64,000 nucleotides of DNA from positions 11,142,501 to 11,206,500 of the forward strand of contig JAEOAD010000018.1 of the NCBI GenBank assembly GCA_036365145.1, written 5' to 3'. Within the stretch, counting starts at the first letter, position 1; the number at the start of each line of letters is the position of its first letter. The position numbers were made by a program, and so were the translations under genes. Of this stretch, positions 10,287-22,608 are shown in pieces. Under the pieces are notes generated by a model. The model worked only from the letters and a program-made list of their open reading frames with translations, was not told the DNA's origin and ran no database searches. The stretch is from Orientallactaga sibirica (Eukaryota > Chordata > Mammalia > Rodentia > Dipodidae).

Positions 10287-10508
10287 GAGCTGGAGAGATG
10301 GCTCAGTGGTCAAGGCACTTGCCTGCAAAGCTTAAGAACACAAGTTTGATTCCCCAGTACCCACATAACGCCAGATGTACAAGGTGGCACATGAGTTTGG
10401 AGTTTGTTTGCAGTGACTAGAGGTCTGGAGCACCTATTATCTCTTTCTACCTTTCTGTTCTTTCTCTCTCTCTCTCTGTCTAAGTAAATGAATTAATAAA
10501 TAATATTT
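10287..10508 (+). repeat. DIP-like SINE
   Basis: GAGCTGGAGAGATGGCTCAG head, divergent body, A-rich tail; adjacent to the previous copy. Confidence 0.85.
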
Positions 10509-10516
10509 TAAAATAT

Positions 10517-10716
10517 ATTTTATTCATTTATTTGAGAGAAAGAGGCAGAGAGAGGGAGGGGGAGAATGTGCACACCAGGGCATCCAGCCACTGCAAACAA
10601 ACTCCAGATGCATGTGTGACCTTGTATGTATGGCTTACATGGGTCCGTGAGAATCAAACCGGGGTCCTTTGGCCTTGCAGGCAAATGCCTTAACCACTAA
10701 GCCATCTCTCCAGCCC
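10517..10716 (-). repeat. DIP-like SINE
   Basis: Tail TTTATTTGAGAG first on plus strand, ends GCCATCTCTCCAGCCC, so minus orientation and facing the two copies on its left. Confidence 0.85.
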
Positions 10717-10729
10717 AAATAAATAACAT

Positions 10730-10909
10730 TTTTATTTATTTGAGAGACAAACAGAAAGATACAGATAGAGAGTATCAGCATGCCAGGGCCTCTTGCCACT
10801 GAACCCATACACGTGCACCACTTTGTGTATCTGGCTTTATGTGGGTGCTGGGAAATCAAACCCAGGCCATCAGGCTTTGCAAGCAAGTGCTTTTAACCTC
10901 TCTAGCCCC
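10730..10909 (-). repeat. DIP-like SINE, diverged
   Basis: Minus orientation, ends ACCTCTCTAGCCCC; fourth in a cluster. Confidence 0.75.
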
Positions 10910-11059
10910 TACATTTAAAATTTTTACTGATCTTACCCCAACCCCTGGCAATCAACATTCTACTTTGTTTTTATGATTTTGACTAGGTACCACCTACCAT
11001 AATGTTTGTCTTTATGTGACTGGCTTATTGCACTTAGCATATGTCTCATGATTTATCTG

Positions 11060-11405
11060 TGTTACAGCATGTGTCAGAACTTCCATCCTTTTAAAGGCTC
11101 CTGTGTTTGAATACTGGATCCTCAACCAAAGGTGCTATTCATTCAGATTAAAAAGTAAAGGTTTGCTGAAGGAGGTGGGTCACTGGGGGAGAGCTGCAGG
11201 TTTTATAGTCCAACCCAACTTGTTCTTTCTCTCTTTGCTGCCTCCTTGCCAATGTGAGGGTATGAAGAGCTCGTGCCTGCTCCTGCCATGCCTTCACCAC
11301 CATGATGGACTCTACTCATAGGAACTGTAAAGCCACAAGCTTCCTTCCACAAGCAGCTTTTGGTCAGGTATTTTGTTCTAGCAATGAAAAAGTAACTGAT
11401 ACTGA
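11060..11405 (+). repeat. MaLR/ORR1-like LTR
   Basis: Contains GGAGGTGGGTCACTGGGGG, TTTATAGTCCAACCC, CTGCTCCTGCCATGCCTTC, ACCATGATGGACT and a final TCAGGTATTTTGTTCTAGCAA. These are hallmark stretches of rodent MaLR LTRs. Confidence 0.7.
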
Positions 11406-11897
11406 AAGCTGCCATTGAGAAGGGGGCCATTGCTGCGACAAGCCTGACTGTGTGGTTAGCTTGCAGGCTTCTGGAACTCATTTGAAGGAGGAATAGAGAA
11501 GAGTTTGGAACTTTGGACTAAAGAAGCCTTAAATACTGTAAGCAGAGCATAATGGGACATTATTGTGGGAGTTCAAAAGACCTAAAGGCCAAGAGAAATG
11601 TGGACTGGCCAGCTCATGAGGCTTCAGAGAAGAACAAGGACTCTATCAGGAACTGTGCTAGAGGCAGTTCATGTGACATTCAGGCAAAGAAACTGGCTGC
11701 ATTCTGCCTGGGTCATGAGAGCTTCAGTAAAGATAATGGACGAATGTGCTTGGTGAAGGAAATGTTAGGGCAGAGTAAAATTCAGTCTGTAGTATGACTT
11801 CCCTTAGCTGCTCTCATTCAGATCCACTAGGAGATAGAGCAAAATTCAGAGCAGAAATGAAAACTGTAGTTTATCATGGAAAGAAATTGAGTAAGTT
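11406..11897. other. Intergenic, no gene seen
   Basis: Short unsupported frames only; possibly internal sequence of the neighbouring MaLR. The last 18 bases are the left target duplication of the next SINE. Confidence 0.4.
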
Positions 11898-12083
11898 GGG
11901 CTGGAGAAGATGGCTTAGTGGTTAAGGCATTTGCCTGCAAAGCCAAAGGACCCCAGTTCAATTCCCCAGGACCCATGTAAGCCAGATGCACAAGGAGGCG
12001 TATGCATCGTTTGTAGTGGCTGGAGCACCCATTGTTTCTCTCTCCCTCACTCTCTCTCTACCTCTTTCTCTCTCTCTCTCATA

Positions 12084-12123
<40 letters not shown>

Positions 12124-12134
12124 ATGTTTAATAA
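11898..12134 (+). repeat. DIP-like SINE with clear target duplication
   Basis: The SINE ends in an (AAAT)n tail. AAAGAAATTGAGTAAGTT is present on both sides (11880-11897 and 12135-12152), which fixes the insertion precisely. Confidence 0.9.
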
Positions 12135-12289
12135 AAAGAAATTGAGTAAGTTTAAAGTTCCAAGGAAGTACATAACAGCCACAGGGCTATAATTGCTAGT
12201 AATTAACACCTTTAAAGAACAATCTACTGCTCTGTGCTGAGACAATAGGAAGGACATCCTGAGGGCAAGGCCCAACTGTTGCAGTTTCC

Positions 12290-12600
12290 TTTGTTGCTGG
12301 GACAAAGCACCTGACCAAAAGCAACTGATCAAAGGGCTTATTTTGGCTTACAGTCTGGAGGGGAAGCTTCATGAAGGCAGGGGAAAGCCTGGCATGAGCA
12401 TAGGCTGGCCATCACCTCCTTGCGACAACAGGTGGAAAACAGTAGCAGAAGTGAGCTGAGTTCTGGCAAAGGGAAGCTGGCTATAACACTCTTAAGCCCA
12501 CCCCCAACAGTGCAATTCTCTAGCAAGGCTCTACTGCCCAAATTGCCACAAATGAGTTTATAGGGGAGGGCATCTGATTCAAACCACTACACCAACCTAT
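12290..12600. repeat. URR1-like DNA-transposon relic
   Basis: TTGCTGGGACAAAGCACCTG, ...CAACTGATCAAAGGGCTTATTTTGGC... and a final GGGGAGGGCATCTGATTCAAACCACTACA resemble rodent URR1 elements. Named from memory, so tentative. Confidence 0.5.
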
Positions 12601-12799
12601 GCAAGCCTCTAACTAGAAAGAATGCAAATTTTTAAAAGAGAAGGTTTGAAATAAGAATGCTGGAAGAGTTTCCTGTTCTCCAGGTCAACATATAGAGGTT
12701 GCTACAGCTGTGTTCCATGGGTGCTAGGCTCCATATTTAGCAGGCAAGAGAACTTGGTCCGCATGTTACTGGTTTTAGAGACATGAAGAATGCAAGATG

Positions 12800-13195
12800 G
12801 AGGGTGTTGTAAACAGTTCTTCAATGCTGGGATGAGCTTCCAAACAGACACAGTTTATGGGGGGAATGGGATTTACTTCAGGCTTACAGATTTAGGGAAG
12901 CTCCATTAATGGCAAAAGAAGCTTTCTCCCATTCCTAAATCAGTGAGAGAAACCACCACCAGCAGACACACGCACGCACACACACACACACAGCCACATA
13001 CAGACAACAAAGCACAGACTTCTCTCTATACCTTTGGGCTGGAATCAGATCTGACCCCCAAACACACCTTAACGCTGGATCCCAGAATCTGCCCCCAGTG
13101 ACACCTCCTCCAGCCAAGCAGTTAGAGACCCAAGTAACAAGCTTAACAAAACACCTGAGTCTATTGGGGGCATACATTCACCTACCAGAGGGGGA
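12800..13195. repeat. Second URR1-like relic with (CA)n
   Basis: Similar architecture (TTTACTTCAGGCTTACAG..., AGTCTATTGGGGGCATACATTC) with a CA/GCAC microsatellite at ~12966-12992. Confidence 0.4.
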
Positions 13196-15805
13196 AATGG
13201 AGTATTTCACCACTAGAATTTCTGAACTGAGTTGGACTAATTGGGTTTAAGATCCATCTTATGTAGGTATTGTTTTGAGCTCTATGTACAAATTAGCTAG
13301 AAAATTAGCCAAATTTATCCAAGGACCTGGTAGCAGGTGCATTGAGTATAGCTCAATAGTTCTCTCTTCAGCCCTGTCCTTGGAGCCCATCAACTCCAAG
13401 GACTCTTGGGAACTTCAGACCAGTCCTTATGATAGCTGTGCTTAGTGGAGCCTCTAGCAGAGGGTAGCAGCTCTGCCTTGAGCTGCCCTTTGAAATGTTG
13501 ATCTCTTGGAACATAGCTCCCTACTACATCCCACTTGTGAGACCTCTGCTGGCCAGTAAGTCTTAAAGAGGACCACCAGACATCATTTTCCACACATATA
13601 TCCCCATCCTGTGTTGTGTTCCTCACATGCTAATGACTGAATGAAAAATGCAAAGACTTCTCATATTACACATGTTGGCTTGTCAGACTCTACCTTGTGG
13701 CCAGATGGTGGGGGGGGGGCAAGCACACATCAACCATGGCATTTTCCTATTCAAAGAACCACAAGTCTGACCATCGTCTTGCTGCCCTGAGCTTATAGCC
13801 AGCCTTTTTTAACTCCCTAGTGAGACAGGCTTATTTTCTTATCGGAACTTAAGCATAAGGAAGATCTAACCACATTCTTCTGTTGCTTTTTTGTAGCAAG
13901 TCAATCCCACTGCCAGAAACTTCTTTCCCCTGATAATTTCATGCTTGGCTCTTTCTTGCCACCTCATAGTTGCTTCCCTGAACATTAATGTAATGCACTC
14001 TTTTGTAACTGTCACTTCATCCTGCCTCAATTCTCTTTATTTTCATTTTCATGCATTCATATTACATTTGGATCATATGTACTCTGGATCACTTTTCCCT
14101 ATACCCCAGTACTACTGTATTCACTCATCATTACCTGCCAGTTACTATGCTATGGAAAAGAATGATTCCCCATGCCTGGAAACCTTTAACTTATTATAGG
14201 CCATTAGGGAGAAGAGTGCCCCCAAGTCCCTTTCCTATGGATAACAGGTTGTTGACTGGCCCCATCACGTCCAGGTAATCATATCTGATATAGTTCATGA
14301 ATGCACTGGCCCTGTCATGTCTGGATATCAGTTTCAAGGCCCTCCTCTACATTCTGCAGCTCTCATATTCTTTCAGACCCATCTTCCATGAGCCTTAGGG
14401 CTCAATCACTTGTCCATTTTCATATGGGGATTGACATGGTCAGACTTCCATTGACTTACCTGATTGCAATGTTAAGCAAAGATTGAACAGGTTCACACCA
14501 GGTAGTTCTTCACATTTAACCCTTAGCTTCCAGGATTTGTCTGGCTATGGCCATTTCTAGTGGAATAAGCTCTGGATAAGTGGCCTTGTCTAAGTAGATG
14601 CTTCATTCACTTGCAACCAATCTAAGCCTATACTCTTGAGCCAACCTAGCTGCAAGTGGGGATAGCCAATGTAATTTCCACTCAGCTGTAGTTCAGTCTA
14701 AACTCCCGGGGCTGGAAGCCTGAAAGGGTGAGAATATATTAACCCACCTGTAGGCAGGTAACTGCTGTGGGGACAGAAAGGAGGGCTTGGTGACCAAGAG
14801 TGTGAAAAAGGAGCTAGAAAGCAGAATTTCCCAACTCTTAATCAAGACGTACAGTGGAGGAAGAAATAGCACATAATGGCAGGAGTCAGGTAGACATTTA
14901 AGAGAGGGGTCAGTTACCTATGACCCACATGGTCTGTTTACATGGTAATTTTAGAACACAACCAGCTCCCCAGTTTGTGCTACAAACAGACCATGTATCC
15001 TCAAAGCCCAATGTATTTACTATTCACCCCGTCACTGGATAAGACTACAGGAAGAGGAGGCACAGTGGGAATGATCTGGTGACTAGAGATAAGCATCAGG
15101 AGGACCAAGGGAGACAGGCGAAACCACAAGGAGGAATGAAATCTCCCAATGAGAAAGCAAAGAATAGGTCAGGAGAGAGCCGGGAACACAACTTAATATA
15201 ACGACAGAGGATGGTGCAGGGAGATGACATAGGAGAGGACTCTCTTGGGACCCACGGAAAGAGATCCTAAGAGACTGTTGCAAATAGTGAAGTCATCTTC
15301 AAAGAAGTGGGGGTGAATCCAATAGAGCTGAGAAAGTGGAGTTAGGAGATGTAGGGGAACTGGTTCAAGCCAACTACTTGCAAAGGCAAGAAGGAAAGCA
15401 AACGTGTTGCACCACCCAAAGCATCTGTGGGGTGGAAGGAGATGAGAACCCCAAGACAGTGAGAGACACTAAACAGGTGAAAGTTGGAAGTTAAGCCCTA
15501 GAGTACTAAGTTCAGTTGTCTGAAGAAACTAAGATTTTCAACAATTGCACACTATGAAAATTAGGTCTACAAAGATTAAGGGATGACGTCCTTCAAATTA
15601 ATTATATGCTGTATGACCCAATGTGGCTAACTTGTAAGTCTCTCATGGAGTTAACAAAAATTCATTCTAGTGCACTGAGGAGTACATCAGATAAAGGAGA
15701 ATTGCCTGTGGGTGGATTGAGTTGTGTACATTGAGGATTTCCTAAGAAATGATGATTGCCGTTGATTTTTTAGGGGCAGCCCAGGCTGCCTTTAAACTTA
15801 TCCTT
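13196..15805. other. Intergenic, no gene or clear repeat seen
   Basis: About 2.6 kb of unique-looking sequence with only short frames on both strands. No splice-joined coding pattern recognised. Confidence 0.5.
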
Positions 15806-16055
15806 GGGCTGGAGAGATGGCTTAGCGGTTAAGCGCTTGCCTGTGAAGTCTAAAGACCCCAGTTCGAGGCTTGATTCTCCAGGACCCATGTAAGCCAGAT
15901 GCACAAAGTGGCACACACATCTGGAGTTTGTTTGCAGTGGCTGGAGGCCCTGGCGTGCCCGTTCTCTCTCTCTCTCTACCTGCCTATTTCTGTATCTCTT
16001 TCTCTCTCTCTCCCAAATAAATAAATAATAAAATATTTTTTAAAAAAAAAAAAAA
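15806..16055 (+). repeat. DIP-like SINE
   Basis: Near-consensus copy (GGGCTGGAGAGATGGCTTAG head) with long A tail. Probable duplication TTATCCTTG on both sides. Confidence 0.9.
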
Positions 16056-16160
16056 ACTTGTTATCCTTGTAGCTCTCCCTCCTGTGTGTGGAGATTATAA
16101 GAGTGTGCATTGCCACATCTGGCAAAACACTGACTTTAGGTTTACAACACTGAAAGCTGA

Positions 16161-16367
16161 CTTGGCTTAGGAGATGCCTCAGTGGTGAAAAGCTCTTGCT
16201 TGCAAAGCCTGCAAGCCAGAGTTCAGTTCCCCACTAACCATGGAAAACTAGATGTACAATGTAGTGCATGTCTCTGGAGTTCGTTTGCAGTGGCAAGAGA
16301 CCCTGGCTTGCTCATGCTCTATTCTTCTCCCTATCTCAAATAAATAAATACATAATAATTTTTAAAA
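16161..16367 (+). repeat. DIP-like SINE, old
   Basis: Diverged head (GGCTTAGGAGATGCCTCAG) and body; flanked by AAAGCTGAC / ACAGCTGACC. Confidence 0.7.
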
Positions 16368-16401
16368 AGACAGCTGACCAAGGGCACATGCAGTGACAGT
16401 A

Positions 16402-16626
16402 ACTTTATTTATATATTTATTTATTTATTTGCAAGCAGAGAGAGAGAGAGAAAAGAGAGACCTACACAGAGAGAAAAGGCATGCCAAGGCCTCTAGCCAC
16501 TTCAAATGAGCTCCAGATGCATGAACCACTTTATGTATCTGGCTTTATGTGAGTACTGGGGAATCAAACACTGGCTGTTAGGCTTTACACACAGGTGCCT
16601 TAACCACTGAGCAATCTCCCCAGCCC
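16402..16626 (-). repeat. DIP-like SINE
   Basis: Minus orientation; ends GAGCAATCTCCCCAGCCCC. Lies ~140 bases beyond the inferred PROM1 cleavage site. Confidence 0.85.
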
Positions 16627-16782
16627 CCAACAGCGATTTTGTGTCAGCTCTGAACTGTGGGCACTTTGCTATTGGGAAGTGGAATGAACATGAACCCAAG
16701 CACAGATTTCATCCTCCAGCATTGGGCAGTCCCAGGGTCAACACAAGGAATAAACACACAGGCCACATTTCCCAAGTATCTT

Positions 16783-16788
16783 TTTATT
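16783..16788 (-). promoter_or_regulatory. PROM1: PROM1 polyadenylation signal AATAAA
   Basis: The signal is AATAAA in the sequence context GGCAATAAAAAG, collinear with the terminal AATAAAAAGG of the human transcript. Cleavage is expected 10-30 bases further on. Confidence 0.85.
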
Positions 16789-17142
16789 GCCAGAATCAGA
16801 ATTGTGGTCTACACATGAAAACAGCTTGTATCTAGCAATTCTTCCTCAGGATATCAGTGCGAACTTTTATTTGCCAGTTTTCACCATTGATCACTGTGGA
16901 AAGCTGTCACACCCAACATGAATAACACATAGCACATGGACACTGAATCTGTGCTCCATTCATGCTGAGTACCAAGTCAAAGAATCATAAAACTCTCCTT
17001 GCACTTCAGTTGAGAATTCCACTAATAATCAGATGACACTCCACTTACTGCTCACCCTTATAAATCAGAATTGCCATTAAAGTATGTGCTGTGATTTGCA
17101 TCTGTTAAAATAACTCCACTTCCAGCTGAGTGGCATTTCTTT

Positions 17143-17354
17143 TTTTGAATATTTTATTTTTATTTATTGATTTGAGAGAGACACAGAAGTAGGCAGGGAG
17201 AGAGTGGGGAGAGGGAGAGAGAATGGGCACGCCAGGGCCTCCAGCCACCGCAAACGAACTCCAGATGCATGCGCCACCTTGTGCATCTGGCTTACGTGGG
17301 ACCTGGGGAATCAAGCCTACAAACACTTAACTGCTAAGCCATCTCTCCAGGCCC
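17143..17354 (-). repeat. DIP-like SINE inside the PROM1 3' UTR
   Basis: Flanked by TGAGTGGCATTTCTTT at 17127-17142 and 17355-17370. Same orientation as PROM1, so its A-rich tail places AATAAA at 17153-17158, 17159-17164 and 17163-17168 in the transcript strand. Confidence 0.92.
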
Positions 17355-18072
17355 TGAGTGGCATTTCTTTCTCAAGATCTCTGTGATGTGGATTTTCTCA
17401 TGATGTACAGCAGGTTTCATTGTGATTGCCTTTGCATCCTCCACAACAGATAGGTCATTGACAAGCTGATAGAAATCTGAAAGTTGGGATATGCTGTATG
17501 ATTCCCACACTTTTAGGAATATTGAATTATTTTCAGCAGCACCAATACGTCAGCCCTGATCCAATAATAACCTCATTTAGAAGAGAATCTATAGCACTTA
17601 TTGTTAAAAAAAAAAAAAAAACTCTCACTGTAGTAAAAGGTAATATACAATTTACTATACACAAAATACATCTTTTCTGTAAACTAGTATGTTTTTAGCA
17701 CACTCCACATGTGGATTAAGTTAGGAACCCAACAGTGGCATCTTAAAAGCTGGCTCATAGAGAAATGCTTCCAGCAGCAACAAACACCCCATATGTTTTA
17801 GTGTCTAAGTAGAAATTCAGTGTAAAAAGGTTAAAAACAGAAAACAAACAGGGGAGTGTGGAATCACCCTTGAATAGAGATGACACATGGATCACAGCTG
17901 TGACCGTGTTCATTCCTAACAAAGAAAGCACTACCCTGAGACCAACAGTGCCACATCGTCGGTGCCCGCCTGAGTCACCACACTGACACCACAGTTCCTC
18001 CTGGACTGGAAAGTTCTTGAAGACTCAAACTATCAGAAGTCTTTGGTCCTTTCCATTTTGACTGTCTTGATG

Positions 18073-18941
18073 CTGAAACAAAGGTCAAACATGATTATGA
18101 TTATGAAAGAAACTAGGAATGCAGAATCCTAAAACAGAAGCCCAAGAACTACAGGAAAGATAAACATGAAAGGAGGCAGAGTCCTGGCCTGGCTTTGCTC
18201 CTATCATCTCATTTTAGTTGTAAAACAATGTTTGAAAATGTCAGCATGACCAAAAGTCTCTTTCTGTATGTTGTGTGGTGTGCATACATGAATACATGCT
18301 TGTATGTTGTGTGGTGTGCACATGTGTATGCATGCTTTGTATGTGTGGGCACACGTGTGACCATGTAGGTGGAAGCCAGACGCTGATGTTGAGTGTCTTC
18401 CTTAATCATTGTCCACCTCATTTTTGAGACAGGGTCTTTCTCTGAATCTGGAGCTCACCTGACTCAGACCAGCCAGCCAGCCCACCCCAGTGATTCTTCT
18501 GCCTCTACCTCCCCAGAGGTAGGGTTATAGACACATGCCACCTTCCTTGCCTTTTCAGTGCTGGGCACCTGAACTCAGGTCCTCATGCTTGCCTTTACCA
18601 ACTTAGCTGCCTCCCCAGCCCATGTCTGAAAATTTTTATATGGCTCAGTGTACATGTTAGTGCATAGATATCTAATGCTAAATTTATATTACATGTATAA
18701 AACCTTATTTTATACCCTATATATACACATATAGTCATTGTATATATGTACATATCTATATATATGCATGCAAATATCTAGTCATATAAACATAATCATT
18801 ATAGTCTATCGAATTACAGTTGTGCTATGTAACCTATATATTCACCTGGATTTTCCATTTCACATGTTAGGATTCACTGAGCCATAACATTCTAGGAACT
18901 ACAAACTCATTGTAATAACAATATGCAAATATTAAACTTAC
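18073..18941 (-). other. PROM1: PROM1 last intron
   Basis: 869 bases. Holds a B4-like SINE (~18420-18620, minus), a TG/CATG-rich stretch at ~18265-18360 and an AT-rich microsatellite at ~18700-18780. No further exon seen. Confidence 0.7.
18420..18620 (-). repeat. B4-like SINE
   Basis: GAGACAGGGTCTTTCTCTGA ... CTGCCTCTACCTCCCCAGAG ... CTGAACTCAGGTCCTCATGC ... CTGCCTCCCCAGCCC is the rodent B4 layout (B1-like part joined to a tRNA-like part). Confidence 0.75.
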
Positions 18942-18981
18942 CTCATGGCACTTCAACTTCAGCTGTCAATAGTGCAGTTGG
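18942..18981 (-). CDS. PROM1: PROM1 window exon 19: stop-codon exon
   Basis: 40 bases, acceptor ATTTTAG and donor GAG|GTAAGT. It completes Ser and ends QLHY followed by TGA (18966-18968). The remaining 24 bases are untranslated and resemble the human sequence at the start of the PROM1 3' UTR. The stop lies 24 bases from the exon junction, too close to trigger nonsense-mediated decay by the usual ~50-base rule. The human end is SPSQH. Confidence 0.92.
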
Positions 18982-21105
18982 CTAAAATAAAAAAATACAA
19001 AACTATAACCTCAGGTTAAGCTGTGGGTGATCCCAACAACGCTGTGCTGAGAAGCAGAACATGACTAAAACAACAGATGACCCCAGACCACACCCAGAAA
19101 ATATATCAGAGAAGGTCTGTCAGTAGAATGAGTTCTTGCTTCTATTTGTTTTGAATTTAAAAGCATGAGGAGGAGGAATGAGACACACTATGGCACCTAT
19201 AATTTCACAGAAATTCACACTAGAGGATTCCTTGGCTAGAGTCATTAAGAAGTTATGTCCAGAACATTAGACAGTAGCAGATGGCTGTCCACTCACGTAG
19301 CTTCTAGAGTCTTGATTGTCAAACCAGGGACAGAAACAAATGGAAGTTCTGCGGGAACCTTTGCTGGAACTGTTACTATAAATCCATAATTAAGCAACTA
19401 GATGTACAGACATCCTTCAGGTAGCTTTCTGGGTTAGGAATCAACACTTGTCCTACTGTCCTCTATAAGGTTTCTCCATGACCATGCTCTTGACCTCAAA
19501 GAAGGGTCTACCCAAGGGGAGAACTCCATCTGGAAGTTGGGCACTTTCGACTCTGGCAGGTTTCCAGACCCAGGGATCTGCAATATGCCCGAAGGATGAG
19601 CCCTGCCCAAGATAGAGACTGAGGAGATGCCCGAAGGCAGAGAGGAGGAATACCAGGGACACCAAAGCACTTGCAAGGCAGAGATGTCTCCCAGGGTGAC
19701 TAATTTTGAAAACTACACATGCTTAGTCCTGTGTGCCTCTTCTAAATTTATGTTCTCAGCAACGAAACAAACTATTACAGGGCCTTGGGGGTCAACCAGG
19801 AAGGTTGAGGCCAGGGGCTGGCTCAGTACCCTGTTCCACTTGGCAGTATGGCTGACCATCATGGAGAACTGCAGGCTCTAGTAGTCATTTCTGAAGGATG
19901 TGTATGTTTTCATTCGTGAGTAGAGGGACACTGAGTTAATTAACTGAACCACTGGGTCTTCCCTGCCTGGCTTGGCAGAGCACAGATGATAATCACCATC
20001 TTATCATAGAGATTCAGAACCAGGATCAGACAATGCAACCTGATTTAAGTAACTGAAATTAATTCTGGAAGTTTCTAATGTGAAGGGGACAATTCTGTAA
20101 CTGGAACACAGGTTTCCTTAGGTTGGGAGGATTTCGCCTCAGAACTGTAACTTCCTGGACAGCCACTGCAGTAAAATAATAAGGGTGGTCAGTGCATGGC
20201 AGCTGTGACACCTTTCCTCTCAGACCAGACAACACACATAATGGTACTTGTCAAGTTAGCACACAAGAAAGGTCCTGGCTGCACACAGCAGGAGATGCTC
20301 CAGGCACCTTCTATTGGACCTGCACAGTCAGAGGATGAACAGCAAGGCACAGCTGAGCTGCATTAGCGTACCCTGGGATCTACTTGTTCCTCCTTTTGGT
20401 AAACGCAGTGTGTGGGCCACTTTTTCCATAGCATCTCCAAGCGCATGACACCAAGAACATCTTCCACAGCTCAACTGTCAAGGCTTAAGCTTACACACAC
20501 ATTTTGTTGGAGTCCTGGGGTATGCTGTTACTCAGTGTGCTTTCAAGCTGGGTATGGTGGCTCATGCTTGCAGTTTCAGCACTCTGGGACCAGAGCACTA
20601 TCTTTTTTGAGACAGTCTATCCCTCGCTTGAGCACACCAATTAGGTTTCACTAAGTCCCACTGAGCCTCTCTACCTCCCCAGGGCTTGGATTTCAAGCAT
20701 ATGCCATCATGCCAGGAAGGTTTACTTGGGTTCTAGGGATCACACTCAGTCCCTCATGTCCACAAAGTAAGCACTTTACCACCTGCACATCCCCCCATCC
20801 CCTGATGCTTTTTCTGTTTATTTGTATTTATTTATTTGAGAGCAAAAGACAGAGAGAGAAAGAGGCAGAGAGAGAGAGAGAATGGGTGCACCAGGGCCTC
20901 CAGCCACTGCAAACAAATTCCAGATGTATGCGCCCCCTTGTGCATCTGGCTTACGTGGGTCCTGGGGAATCAAGCCTCGAACCGGGGTCCTTAGGCTTCA
21001 TAGGCAAGCACTTAACTGCTAAGCCATCTTTCCAGCCCCCTTATGCTTTTTCTTTAGACAAGAGCAAATGAGCCTCCAGAGACCATGCAATGGACTGGTT
21101 AGAGG

Positions 21106-21139
<34 letters not shown>

Positions 21140-22564
21140 TGAAGAAATAGCAAAGGTAAAAAGAAAAGGGGAAGAGAACTAGCCTATGAAACTGAGTGTC
21201 TCTCTGAAGCAGCCTGCTTTATGCTTCCTCCCATGAGCCTTTTCCTGGAAGACTCCTTCTGAAGCAATAGCTGTGGTCAAACTACTCCTACCTTAGTTTT
21301 TTGAGTCCCTAATGGCAGAAGACTTTTGTTAAAGGGCCAAGCACCTTCTAAGAAGTTTTTAGCAGGGCAGAGAGGATTCCCATTTTCACACCAAACTTCT
21401 GATGTTCAACTACCTCCACTCCTTTCTTTTCTATCCAGAAAAGCCAGCCAGCCAGAAGACTTGCCAAGTTCACATGTAAAGTAGTACAAGGGCAACAGGA
21501 GCCCCAAAGTGCACGGCTTTCTCTTGGGGAAACATGGGATATGTTCTTGGGCCTGTAAGGGAGAATCTCGCTTTTTTTTTCTTATCTCCTATCTTAAGAC
21601 CTCTTCCTTTCCTAGGACAGAAAGGAATTAAAGTTCTTAATCCTGTTCCTAGAAAACCTGATCTCAAACACCTGAAGCTAGGACTGGATGGACCAGCACA
21701 GTCCCCATTCCCATAAAAACCTCAACCTGGGTCTTGGGGAGAGCTTTTCCATTTCCCAGAAACTCCCTTCTGCTGTTCAGGAGTTTTGCCTTCCTTTCTT
21801 CTTCTCTTACATTCTATCCATTTAAAAAAAAAAACCTTCAAAATCTTACCCTCTGCTCCATGGATTTCATTTGTTGAAATTCATATGACAAGAATCCAGA
21901 GGCCACTTAATGCATGTGTGATCTTCATCTTCCAAATGCCCTAGCTCCTGAGTTTCTGCCCTCCAAGAGCTAAAATAAAGTTATGATGCCCTCAAAGACA
22001 CTCCAAATTTCAGGATTAGTGGGGTAACGGGGTGTGTTTAGGACAGATGAGACTTGTAACCAACCGTCACTGAATAAGGTGCTTCAGGGACACAAGAAGG
22101 GCTCTGCAGACCATCGTTATTTCTCTTATTGAACAAAGCATTTCAGCCTGCCCTTGAGACTATACTATGGAATGCAGAAAGCACAGAAGACTTCAGATGT
22201 CCAATGACCACTGAGGAAGTAAGAGGGAGTTAGGCAGTTAGGGTGACTGGGTCCCGGAAAGTGAAAAGGCAGGAAGGTTGGCACTTCCTGGAGATCAAAG
22301 GATGATCTGACTTCTTAGCTATTGCCTAGTTCCCTAGAGCTGTTTCTCCATACCTCAGCCTGACCCTGGGAGGGAGTTCTTTTTCTAGAATACTGACATT
22401 GTGGTGGTCAAGCTTAGACCCCAGAATTTGGCATCATGGTTGGCCTCTTTCTGAGCCAGCCTCTAGCCCAGACCAATCAGCTGTCTCTCTGGCTCATCTG
22501 AGCGAGAAAGTGAAACCCACCACTATAAAGTCATAAATGTTTTACCAGGGGAGGGAAATTGATC

Positions 22565-22608
<44 letters not shown>

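Larger units (their letters stand above)
16770..18072 (-). other. PROM1: PROM1 last exon, 3' untranslated region
   Basis: The acceptor is TTTGTTTCAG at 18073-18082. The sequence then follows the human PROM1 3' UTR for much of its length, including the stretches ACTCAGGCGGGCACC, the ACACTGA...TTTCTA block and CATATGGGGTGTTTGTT. The far end also matches, with ATTCTGATTC before the AATAAA signal. Bases 17143-17354 are a DIP-like SINE inserted into the UTR. The exact cleavage site is inferred as ~16755-16773. Confidence 0.88.

Noticed and set aside
11103..11481. Frames over 70 codons on both strands
   Set aside because: They fall within a MaLR-like LTR and have no protein similarity that I recognise.
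12050..12130. Possible CRISPR-like or satellite array in regular AAAT units
   Set aside because: It is the A-rich tail of a SINE with a clear target duplication.
12935..15283. Search for FGFBP-type genes expected near PROM1 in mammals
   Set aside because: No secreted Cys-rich frame or splice-linked exon matching those proteins was found in this flank; they may lie further left.
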